DNA of 64,000 bases from Sorangiineae bacterium NIC37A_2 (GTDB taxonomy: Bacteria > Myxococcota_A > Polyangia > Polyangiales > Polyangiaceae): NCBI GenBank assembly GCA_002085155.1, contig NASX01000006.1, positions 62,001 to 126,000 of the forward strand, given 5' to 3'. The position numbers were made by a program, and so were the translations under genes. Position 1 is the stretch's first letter; the number at the start of each line of letters is the position of its first letter. The notes under the pieces are model-generated. The model saw nothing but the letters and a program-made list of their open reading frames with translations. It made no database searches and was not told where the DNA came from. Shown in pieces: positions 17,693 through 26,182 of the stretch.

Positions 17693-19531
17693 ATGTCTAC
17701 TTTCGACTCGACCAAGACCCTGCTCAGCGACCTCCTCGCGAAGGTCGTGAAGGGCAAGCTCCAACTGCCTGACTTCCAACGTGGGTGGGTCTGGGACGAC
17801 GAGCACATCCAGTCGTTGCTCGTGAGCATCGCGCGTTCCTTCCCGATCGGCGCCGTGATGCTCCTTGAGACGGGTGGCGAGACTCGGTTCCAGGTGCGCC
17901 CGGTCGAGGGCGTGGAGCTTCCGCCGAACACGAACCCGGAGGAGCTGATCCTCGACGGGCAGCAGCGCCTCACGTCGCTCACGCAGGTACTGAAGCTGGA
18001 CAAGCCGGTGGCGACACGCGACGCGAAGAAGCGTGAACTGAAGCTCCACTACTACTTCGACATCGAGAAGGCGCTACAGGGGCCCCAAGCGCTCGAGGAT
18101 GCAATCGTCACCGTCGACGAGCAGCGTATCCAGCGAGAGAACTTCGGCCGCAAGGTGGTGCTCGACCTCAGCACGCGTGAGAAGGAGATCGATGCCTTCC
18201 ATTTCCCCTGCAGCCAGATCCTGAACTCGGATGACTGGGAGCAGGCGCTCTCGGAGCATGCTCCCGAGAAGCTCGCGCGCTTCATGAAGTTTCGACGGCA
18301 GGTTGTGGAGCCGTTCCGCAACTACGCGCTGCCGGTCATCAGCCTGAGAAAGGAGACCTCGAAGGAGGCCGTCTGCCTCGTGTTCGAGAAGGTGAACACG
18401 GGCGGCGTTCCGCTGTCGGTCTTCGAGCTCATCACAGCCACGTGGGCGGCCGACGGCTTCAACCTGCGCGACGATTGGTTCGGCGGGAGGGGCAAGAGCG
18501 GGCGCCATGCTCGCCTCAGCAAGAGACCGCTGCTCCGTGATCTCCAGCCGACGGACTTCCTCCAGGGCATCTCGCTGCTGCACTCCTTCGAGAGGCGCAC
18601 GCAGGACCTCGCCGCCGGGCGCTCCGGCAAGGAGGCCACCGGCGTCACGGCCAAGCGTGAGCACATCCTCGAGATGCCGCTCGGGGCTTTCGAGAAGTGG
18701 GCCGAGTCGTTGACCAAGGGATTCGAGGAGGCCGAGCGGTTCCTGCGCAGCGAGGGGTTCCACCACCCGAAGTTCCTTCCCTACCGTACACAGTTCACGC
18801 CGCTTGGGGCCGTGCTCGCGCATCTCGGTGAGCGTTGGCTCGAGCCGCAGATCAAGGGGAAGCTCGCGCGCTGGTTCTGGTGCGGCGTCCTGGGCGAGCT
18901 CTACGGCGGCGCCGTCGAGACGCGGATCGCGCTCGACGTGCAGCAGCTCCTCGCTTGGGTCAACGATCCCTCGGCGCCGGAGCCCGCCACGGTTCAAGCC
19001 GCAGGCTTCAACCCGAACCGCCTCGACACGCTCCGTTCGCGCACCAGTGCCGCGTACCGTGGGCTCTACGTGCTCTTGCAGCGAGAGGGCGCGTGCGACT
19101 TCTTTTGGAAGGCGCGCATGGTCGACCTCGACCGCGACGACGTGAAGCTCGACATCCACCACATCTTCCCGAAGAAGTGGTGCGAGGACCAAGACATCCC
19201 GCCGCGCGTCTTCAACGCGATCGTCAACAAGACGGCCATCTCCTACAAGGCGAACCGGATGATCGGCGGGAGCGCCCCTTCGAAGTACCTCGCGCAGCTC
19301 CAGGGGCACGCCCAGGTGAAGTTGGATGACGCCGCGATGGACACCATCCTGACGAGCCACGTCATCGACCCGGCGCTGCTGCGAGCCGACTCGTTCCAGG
19401 CGTTCTACTCGGCGCGGAAGGCGGCTCTGCTGGCCCTTGTCGAGCGCGCGATGGGCAAGGCGTCGGCCGAGGCCACCGCCATCGTCGCTGACGACGAGGA
19501 GGGCGACGATGAAGAGGGCGAGGCCGCGTGA
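17693..19531 (+). CDS. DUF262 domain protein with C-terminal HNH-like motif (GmrSD-type restriction family)
   Basis: LQLPDFQRGWVWDDEHIQSLLVSIARSFPIGAVML...EELILDGQQRLTSL; DIHHIFPKKWCEDQDIPPRVFNAIVNKTAISYKANRMIGGSAPSKYL. Confidence 0.9.
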   Translation: MSTFDSTKTLLSDLLAKVVKGKLQLPDFQRGWVWDDEHIQSLLVSIARSFPIGAVMLLETGGETRFQVRPVEGVELPPNTNPEELILDGQQRLTSLTQVLKLDKPVATRDAKKRELKLHYYFDIEKALQGPQALEDAIVTVDEQRIQRENFGRKVVLDLSTREKEIDAFHFPCSQILNSDDWEQALSEHAPEKLARFMKFRRQVVEPFRNYALPVISLRKETSKEAVCLVFEKVNTGGVPLSVFELITATWAADGFNLRDDWFGGRGKSGRHARLSKRPLLRDLQPTDFLQGISLLHSFERRTQDLAAGRSGKEATGVTAKREHILEMPLGAFEKWAESLTKGFEEAERFLRSEGFHHPKFLPYRTQFTPLGAVLAHLGERWLEPQIKGKLARWFWCGVLGELYGGAVETRIALDVQQLLAWVNDPSAPEPATVQAAGFNPNRLDTLRSRTSAAYRGLYVLLQREGACDFFWKARMVDLDRDDVKLDIHHIFPKKWCEDQDIPPRVFNAIVNKTAISYKANRMIGGSAPSKYLAQLQGHAQVKLDDAAMDTILTSHVIDPALLRADSFQAFYSARKAALLALVERAMGKASAEATAIVADDEEGDDEEGEAA

Positions 19532-20430
19532 CCATTCGGGCGCTGTCGTCTTCGACCATCGCCGACGAGATCGAGCGCTACCTCCGCACCGGTGACGCCG
19601 ACATGATGGGCGCCTGGCCCGGCGACATCATGGAGCGCGGACGCCGCCAGCACGCCGACATCCGTGGCGCGCTGCTCGCGGAGGTCCGACGGCTCGCGAA
19701 GGGGCGGACGCACGAGGCAGTGCCCGACAACGTCGGCGTCGAGTTCACGCGCGCGAAGGTCGAGCCGATGGTGCGCGGGCTCTTTCCGAAGGCCGAGCAA
19801 GATGTCGTCCTCGCGACGCTCGGGAAGTCCGTCGTATACGTCACGAGCGAGACCATCGAGTCGATCATCCTGAACCACGGGTGGGATCGTTCGGCGTGGG
19901 ACCTCGCGAACCTCTTCCTGCTGAGCGTCGGCGCGGAGCTTCTGTGCCCTGACGCGCCGCGCGTGGTCGGCATCAGCGAGGAGACGACCTGCTACGTCTC
20001 CCCGGACTACTTCGCCGAGGACGACCCGTTCGCCGACTTCATCGTCCACGAGGCCGCGCACATCTTCCACAACTGCAAGAGAAGGACGATCGGCCTACGC
20101 GAGACGCGCACGAAGGAGTGGCTGCTCGACATCGAGTACCGGCAGCGCGAGACGTTCGCCTACTCGTGCGAGGCTTACGCCCGTGTCTTGGCTCGTGGGA
20201 AGGGCGCGGGCGAGCGACGTGCTCTGGCCGCCGAGTACGGGGCAGAGCGACGCATCTCGGAAGAGCGCGTCGACCCGGCCGAGGTCGCGAGCATTGTCGC
20301 GGAGGCGGCCGCAGCGCGGAACGGCTGGAAGGTGATCCTCGCGCGGTGCGCGCCGACGACCAAGCCGCGCTCGGCGCTGCAGCTCGCGCGCGAGATGATC
20401 GCTGCCCGAGACCGTGCCGACGGCATCTGA
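19528..20430 (+). CDS. Unknown protein with HExxH metallopeptidase-like motif, translationally coupled to the DUF262 gene
   Basis: GTG start overlapping the DUF262 stop (GTGA); DDPFADFIVHEAAHIFHNCKRRTIG. Confidence 0.65.
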   Translation: MTIRALSSSTIADEIERYLRTGDADMMGAWPGDIMERGRRQHADIRGALLAEVRRLAKGRTHEAVPDNVGVEFTRAKVEPMVRGLFPKAEQDVVLATLGKSVVYVTSETIESIILNHGWDRSAWDLANLFLLSVGAELLCPDAPRVVGISEETTCYVSPDYFAEDDPFADFIVHEAAHIFHNCKRRTIGLRETRTKEWLLDIEYRQRETFAYSCEAYARVLARGKGAGERRALAAEYGAERRISEERVDPAEVASIVAEAAAARNGWKVILARCAPTTKPRSALQLAREMIAARDRADGI

Positions 20431-20630
20431 CCAGGGATCGTGCCGCTGGGACGGCGCCCCGACGATCAACAGGCCCGGCGACGCCCGCGACCACGGACCT
20501 CGCGCGAGCGGTTCGCGACGTGCGGCGGCATGCACCGCTCGTCGCTCCTCGCGAGCCATCGCCCCGATGATCAACAGGCTCGGCCCGTCGCGGGCGCCGA
20601 AGCTGTTGACCAACGGGGCCGACTGTTGAT

Positions 20631-20891
20631 CGCCGGGTACGCAGTTAAACGCCTCTCGGCTTCTCTCTCCCCACGGGACAGGAGAGAGAGCGGGAGAGCT
20701 GTCCCACGCGGCGCTCATCGAGCTCGCTCGGCGCTCTCTGCGAGCAGACGCGAGAGCACCGTCGCAGGACGCGCCGCGCGCGAAACACGCGGACTTCTGG
20801 GGAGAAACGGCGAAGCCCCCTCGGATCGCTCCTTGGGGGCTTCTGTTTACCGACCCTCGCCCCTGGTTGGCAACGAGAGAGAAATGGCTCC
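20631..20891 (+). repeat. Direct repeat copy A (second copy at 54792-55052)
   Basis: CGCCGGGTACGCAGTTAAACGCCTCTC...TCTCTCTCCCCACGGGACAGGAGAGAGAGCGGGAGAGCTGTCCC...GAAGCCCCCTCGGATCGCTCCTTGGGGGCTTC...ATGGCTCC; constant offset of 34161 bp to copy B. Confidence 0.92.
20812..20843. terminator. Hairpin GAAGCCCCC...GGGGGCTTC followed by TGTTT, inside repeat copy A
   Basis: 9-bp perfect stem, 14-nt loop. Confidence 0.5.
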
Positions 20892-21212
20892 GGGACCGGG
20901 CTGCTTCGGCGAGGTCCGAAGCGGCGTCGAGCCGAGAAGCTGCGAATGCGCGGAAGCCCTCGGCGGATCGCGGCGCGCGGCGTTGAACGCGGGCCTCGGC
21001 GCGATGTTCGCCGCACAGGTCGGCGGCATTCTCGCAGATCGGCGTTCGGAGAGGGACCCGAGAACCGGGAGGCCACGCAGCGTGGTCAACAGGTGTCGAG
21101 CGGCCTCCTGCTGGACCCCGAGAAACCTCCACGCCAGCGTCATCGAGGACGCCAGCGCCCATCGACAGGCGCCACCAGGGCTCCCACGCGATGCGGTCGA
21201 CGATGCCGGTCG

Positions 21213-22046
21213 TCATCGGCCGCCTCCTGGCACCCGTACGGCTCCTTCGAGACGGCGGTGAACGACCGACACCATCGTCAGGAGGTCGAGCGCCTCCTGC
21301 TCGTCGACCGCCCAGCGAGCCTTGAGCTCGTGCGCGGTTGGGTTGCGGAACACCGCGAAGATGCCCTTCATCATGTGCATCATGCCGCGCTGCTCGCTCT
21401 GCTCCGAGATCGAACGGAGCGTGTTGAGCGCCAGGATCGGCGTGCGCGAGCGACGATCGCGGTCGCGCATACCGAAGGCCTCATCGACGAGCTCCGATCC
21501 GTCGAGCGTCAAGCCTGAGAGCTGACGGACCTTCTCGGCCACGCTCTTGGTCGCTTCGAGCACCGCATGGAAGTAGTTCTCTTCGAGCAGCTCCGCGCGG
21601 CAGGCCTTCAGCACATCAGCGTGAACCTGTCGCCGGACCAGCTCGGCCCGCAGACGCCCCGCGCGCGCCTCGGCCTCGCTTGCTGTATGTGCCCGCTGCG
21701 CAGCGATCACCTGCCCGTGATCGTCAATGCCGAGGCCGGCCAGCGAGAGCACGGGGTTGAGCCCTGCCTGCCGCTCGGCGAACAACTGCGACTTGCCCAC
21801 GTACCGCGCCGGGTGCATGGCGGCCTGCACGAAGGCGAGCACGTTGTTGGCCACGCCGTCACGCTGCTGACGCGCAGCCAGCGCCTCGTAGAGCCGATGT
21901 CGCTTCGTGATGCCTGGCGCGACGTCGTCGATCTGGCACTGGCGAAGCAGCCCGCCGATCTCGGACCCCGTGAGACCGCCGCCCGTGTCACCGAGCACAC
22001 CGCAGAGGGCTTCGAGGGTGGCGGTGTCGAGTCGCTCGATCGCCAT
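21213..22046 (-). CDS. TIGR02391 (Ymh) family protein
   Basis: YFHAVLEATKSVAEKVRQLSGLTLDGSELVDEAFG...PILALNTLRSISEQSEQRGMMHMMKGIFAVFRNPTAHE. Confidence 0.85.
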   Translation of the reverse strand: MAIERLDTATLEALCGVLGDTGGGLTGSEIGGLLRQCQIDDVAPGITKRHRLYEALAARQQRDGVANNVLAFVQAAMHPARYVGKSQLFAERQAGLNPVLSLAGLGIDDHGQVIAAQRAHTASEAEARAGRLRAELVRRQVHADVLKACRAELLEENYFHAVLEATKSVAEKVRQLSGLTLDGSELVDEAFGMRDRDRRSRTPILALNTLRSISEQSEQRGMMHMMKGIFAVFRNPTAHELKARWAVDEQEALDLLTMVSVVHRRLEGAVRVPGGGR

Positions 22047-22984
22047 CACGTCCCCTTCACGGTGAAGCGGTGGCGGGGAGCACGACGCGCAGAGTCGAAG
22101 TCGCGCTGGACGGCGTCGCGGTCATCGCGACCGAGGCGGGTCCAGGTGGTTTGCTCGTTGGGCTTCTTCGTCGTGCCGAACCCGTACGGCAGGCTGATGC
22201 CGATGAGGTCGGTGATCAGGTAGCGGTCGTGGATGTCATCCCAGAGGAAGACGTCCACCGAGAGTCCTGCGGTCCTGGCCGCCGTGGTGATGGCTGGCGT
22301 CAGCGCCGCGACCACGTCGTTCACCTGAGGGCGCTTGTCGTTGCCACCGCCGTACCAGGCCGCACGATGAATCTCGACGAGCGGCTTCACCGAACGAGCA
22401 CGCAGCCCCGCAAGGAGCTTCATCAGGTCGCCGTACTGGTGGTGGTCCGTAGGATCGATGAACGGGTCGACGAAGATGAGCGAGTTGGCGTGCCGCAACA
22501 CCGGCGCGAGGGCGGCCTCGTAGTCCACGAGCGTCCGCCCGAGGCGCAGCGACGGGCTCCGCGACGCCCACCAGGGCGCGCTCGATAGCTTGCTCACGGA
22601 GCTGACGATGGCGTTGCGAGCGTGCGGGACTGCCGTGGCATCCGTCGCGATCACGCCCGCGAGGGGCCGCGCCGAGTGGCTCGCGAGCGCCTCGGCGCAC
22701 CAGTCGGTGTCGGTCTGCGGGGCCGTGGCGACGGCTGCGTCGGCGAGAACGATGCGCTGCTGCGTCCGCAGCTTCTTCAGCAGCTCCTTGCCGCGCTGGT
22801 GCCATGGGCGCGACGAGTCGTCGAACGTCTTGACCCATTCGCCGGAGCGCAGGTTGCGGACGAGTCCTTCGTGGAGGAGCACGTCCTTGAGGGCTTGCAG
22901 ATGGAGGCCGCAGACCTCCTCGCTGGTGTAGGCCGTCACATCGAAGACACCCGGCGTGAGCGCGTACTCGGCGAGCAACGCCAT
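22046..22984 (-). CDS. Unknown protein with HDRYLI motif, effector candidate
   Basis: ATGA overlap with the upstream ATPase gene; SLIFVDPFIDPTDHHQYGDLMKLL...VDVFLWDDIHDRYLITDLIGISLPYGF. Confidence 0.65.
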   Translation of the reverse strand: MALLAEYALTPGVFDVTAYTSEEVCGLHLQALKDVLLHEGLVRNLRSGEWVKTFDDSSRPWHQRGKELLKKLRTQQRIVLADAAVATAPQTDTDWCAEALASHSARPLAGVIATDATAVPHARNAIVSSVSKLSSAPWWASRSPSLRLGRTLVDYEAALAPVLRHANSLIFVDPFIDPTDHHQYGDLMKLLAGLRARSVKPLVEIHRAAWYGGGNDKRPQVNDVVAALTPAITTAARTAGLSVDVFLWDDIHDRYLITDLIGISLPYGFGTTKKPNEQTTWTRLGRDDRDAVQRDFDSARRAPRHRFTVKGT

Positions 22985-24729
22985 CACAGCACCTCTCGAA
23001 GGCCTTCTTCGAAGAAGCCTCCGGGCCATGCCTTGACCAGCTCTCCGCGCTCGTTCAGTGGCATCTTGCGGCTGATGCTACGCGAACCGTCTTTCTCGAC
23101 CAGCACCACGGAGACATCCTCTGGCCGTACGGGGCGAACACCTTCCGGCACGGTGCCCTCGTGCGTCTCGCGCATGCGCCGCATGACCCGCAGGAGCAGA
23201 TGCTCGCTGTGGGTCTCGACGAACATGATCCGGCGCTGCCCCTCACGGCTCGCGGCATCGAGGAGGAGATCGCCAAGCCCTACCTGCACGGCCGGGTGGA
23301 CATGGATCTCCGGCTGTTCGACGAGCGAGAGACCGCCGCGCCCCTCGATGGCAGCGACCACCACAGGGATGAGCTGAGAGATGCCGGCGCCCACCTCCGA
23401 CGGCAGCACGAACGAGCCCGCGCCCGTGTCGAGCAAGAGGCGCCGCACCGTCTTGTCGACGTGGCCTGCCGCGACGTCCTCGGCGTCAGCGTTGCCCTCG
23501 AAGAGCTGCTGCACGACCACCTTGCAGCCGACGTTGAGCTTGCGCAGCCAGTCGTTCGTCCGCTCCACGAGCGTGAGGCGATCCGCCAGGAGCAGATCCC
23601 ACGCGGCCAGACCGTCGGCCCAGCTCGTGAAGCGCCCGGCGCGTTCGTAGAGAAACCCGCGCGGCGGGATCGTGCGCAGCGGCCCGATGTACTGGGCGTC
23701 ACGCAGGAAGGCCGCGAGCTGCGAGGTCGTGCCGAGGACGACCATCTCCAAGAACGTGCGGACCTCGCGAGCAGCGCGCTCTCGGAGGGCAATGGACGTC
23801 TCGAGCGCCTCGACCTGTCGCTTCACCTCGTCCGACGCAGGCTTGAGTCGCAGCGAGACGAGCTCCTCTTTGTCGCCCTCGATGTCGCCTGCCGCCACGA
23901 CCCGCAGAGGCTCGCCCGGCGCAGGCAGGGCTGACGCCCGAGTCCGCGCGAGCGCGAACACCGGCAGCGAGCGCCCGTCGCCGAAGCCGCTGCCGTCGCC
24001 GAGCCCGGCGCCGGCGCCGCTTCCCCCACCGTAGCCACCTCCCTCGGCTTCCAACTCACGGTGCAGCTCCTCCTCCGGTATGGCGATCTGCTCCCAGGCC
24101 TCGGTGATGTCCGCCGGCGCGTGCTTCGCGGCGAGGGGGCGTCGAGTACCATCGGCCTCGATCGCGTAACCACCAGGCAGCTCCCGCGTCTCGATTGCGA
24201 GGAGCGGATGGCCCAAGTTGACGCGCGCGTGGAGCGGCTCTCCCTCGCGCATCGTCGCGCCGACCTCCAGCCACACGAGGGGCTCGGAGTCGCCGTTCAC
24301 TCCAATGCGCACCTGGCTGACGATGGGGCCTCGGAACGCGGTCGTGGTGCGGTGCTCGATGTTCAGCTCGAGCCACGCGCTCTCCACCTCGTCGTCAAGG
24401 TCGGGGAACGGGAAGTCGGTCAGGTCGCGCCCGAAGCGCTCGAGGCCGCCAGGCGCGGCGAACTCGGCGCGCAGCACGATGCCGCGCGCGGTCTCATGCT
24501 GGTGGACCAGACGTGCGAAGCCGCCGAGCTCGAGGACGTGGCCGCCCAGCTCGGTGCGATCGACGTCGGCCGAGCCGCGCTCGATCAGCTCGTGCAGGTA
24601 GACGAGCGCCTGCAGGATGCTGCTCTTGCCCGCGCTGTTCGCGCCGAAGAGCAGCGTCAGCGGCGCGAAATCGATGCGCTGGCGAGCCCCGATGCCCTTG
24701 AAGTTCTCGATCTCGAGCGAGGTCAGCAT
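22984..24729 (-). CDS. DUF3696-type AAA/ABC-like ATPase
   Basis: MLTSLEIENFKGIGARQRIDFAPLTLLFGANSAGKSSILQAL; LSLVEQPEIHVHPAVQVGLGDLLLDA; FVETHSEHLLLRVMRRMRE. Confidence 0.88.
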   Translation of the reverse strand: MLTSLEIENFKGIGARQRIDFAPLTLLFGANSAGKSSILQALVYLHELIERGSADVDRTELGGHVLELGGFARLVHQHETARGIVLRAEFAAPGGLERFGRDLTDFPFPDLDDEVESAWLELNIEHRTTTAFRGPIVSQVRIGVNGDSEPLVWLEVGATMREGEPLHARVNLGHPLLAIETRELPGGYAIEADGTRRPLAAKHAPADITEAWEQIAIPEEELHRELEAEGGGYGGGSGAGAGLGDGSGFGDGRSLPVFALARTRASALPAPGEPLRVVAAGDIEGDKEELVSLRLKPASDEVKRQVEALETSIALRERAAREVRTFLEMVVLGTTSQLAAFLRDAQYIGPLRTIPPRGFLYERAGRFTSWADGLAAWDLLLADRLTLVERTNDWLRKLNVGCKVVVQQLFEGNADAEDVAAGHVDKTVRRLLLDTGAGSFVLPSEVGAGISQLIPVVVAAIEGRGGLSLVEQPEIHVHPAVQVGLGDLLLDAASREGQRRIMFVETHSEHLLLRVMRRMRETHEGTVPEGVRPVRPEDVSVVLVEKDGSRSISRKMPLNERGELVKAWPGGFFEEGLREVL

Positions 24730-24958
24730 GAGGCCTCCGGCGGGCCCACGATCAAATACCCAGCAAATACGCAAGTCGGCGGATTTGCTTGCGAACAGTG
24801 ACAGGAAGCGGGTCCTGGCCGCTCGTCCATCAAATGGCCGTCAAATGCTCTCGCCGGCTGCGCCGGCAAGTCGCCAACGGTTCGTCGACGAGTTCGTGCA
24901 AGCACGACTTGCACCATCTGCGGGCTCGCGGAGGTTTCACGGCACACCTCGGCTGCGC

Positions 24959-26182
24959 TCATCGCTTTCTCCCCTTCTTCGCCGCCTTCGGCGCATTCGG
25001 CTTCTTCGCGGCTCCTGAAGATTTCGCCGCCGCCAGCGCGAGACCCTCCGCGACCTTGCGCGTCGTGGCTGCCTTGCTCAGCTCCTCCTCGATGCGCTCG
25101 ATGCTCGGCAGGTTCGCCGCGAGGTCCTTCGGCAGGGACTCGACGAGCTGGTACTCCGACACGCCGATCGGGCCCGTGGCGCTCTTGAGCGCGTATTCGG
25201 CGACCACGGCGTCCTTCGTCTTGCACAGCAGGAGACCGATCGACGGCGCGTCGTCAGGGCGCTTGACCTGGCCGTCCACCGCAGCGAGGTAAAACCCGAG
25301 CTGGCCCAGGTGCTCCGGCTCGAACTCGACGGCCTTCAGCTCGATGACGACGTAGGCGCGCAGGCGCAGGTGGTAGAAGAGCAGGTCGAGGTAGAACTCA
25401 CGTTCGCCGACCACGAGAGGCACCTGGCGCCCGACGTAGGCGAAGCCCGCGCCCAGCTCGATGAGAAACTCGGTGATGTGCTCCACGAGCGCGCGCTCGA
25501 CGTGACGCTCCTCGGCTTCGCGAGACAGGCCCGTGAAGTCGAAGCGGTAGGGATCCTTCAGGGTCTCAAGGGCCAGATCCGAAAGCGGCTTGGGGAGCGT
25601 GCGCTCGAAGTTCGTCGTGGCCTTGCCGAAGCGCTCGTGGGCGCCCGTCTCGATCTGCATGACGAGGATCGGCCGCGACCAGCCGTACTCGACGGCGGCG
25701 CGGGCGTACCAGTCGCGGTGCTTGGCCGCCTTGTCCATGATGGTGCAAAGGTGGAACCAGGGAAGATTGTGCAGCAGCTGCTGCACAATCTCGGGGTCGG
25801 GCCAGAGATCCGCAAAGCGACGCATGTACTTGAGGTTTCTCGGCGAGAACCCCTTCATCGTCGGGAAGTCCGCTTTGAGATCGTGGGAGAGGCGATCGAC
25901 GACCTTCGCGCCGTAGCCCCCTCGGGCGATTTTCTCCGAGATGTCCCGCCCGAGGTCCCAGTAGAACATCAAGAGCTCGCGATTCGCGGCATGCGCGGAG
26001 CGGAGCTGCGCCGCATGAACGCGTGCCTTCACGTCGGCCAGCCACTCGGGATACCCAGCCGGCATTGGCTCCAGAGCCACGGGGTTTTGCAGCGGCTGCT
26101 GCAAAACCTCCGCGCGGCGCTCGGAAACCCTGGCGATCACGCCTTTCTTCGAGGCCGCCTTCTTGCCGCGCGAGGTGGTCAC
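24959..26182 (-). CDS. YhcG family (DUF1016) PDDEXK nuclease
   Basis: ELLMFYWDLGRDISEKIARGGYGAKVVDRLSHDLKADFPTMKGFSPRNLKYMRRF; EREFYLDLLFYHLRLRAYVVIELKAVEFEPEHLGQLGFYLAAVD; GLLLCKTKDAVVAEYAL. Confidence 0.95.
   Translation of the reverse strand: MTTSRGKKAASKKGVIARVSERRAEVLQQPLQNPVALEPMPAGYPEWLADVKARVHAAQLRSAHAANRELLMFYWDLGRDISEKIARGGYGAKVVDRLSHDLKADFPTMKGFSPRNLKYMRRFADLWPDPEIVQQLLHNLPWFHLCTIMDKAAKHRDWYARAAVEYGWSRPILVMQIETGAHERFGKATTNFERTLPKPLSDLALETLKDPYRFDFTGLSREAEERHVERALVEHITEFLIELGAGFAYVGRQVPLVVGEREFYLDLLFYHLRLRAYVVIELKAVEFEPEHLGQLGFYLAAVDGQVKRPDDAPSIGLLLCKTKDAVVAEYALKSATGPIGVSEYQLVESLPKDLAANLPSIERIEEELSKAATTRKVAEGLALAAAKSSGAAKKPNAPKAAKKGRKR

Noticed and set aside
18074-19360. 428-aa antisense ORF opposite the DUF262 gene
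   Set aside because: Shadow ORF of high-GC codon bias; the + strand protein has clear conserved motifs.
20095-21216. 373-aa minus-strand ORF and overlapping ORFs across repeat copy A
   Set aside because: Spans the non-coding repeat and the 3' end of a + strand gene; similar short ORFs in copy B do not keep a common full-length frame.
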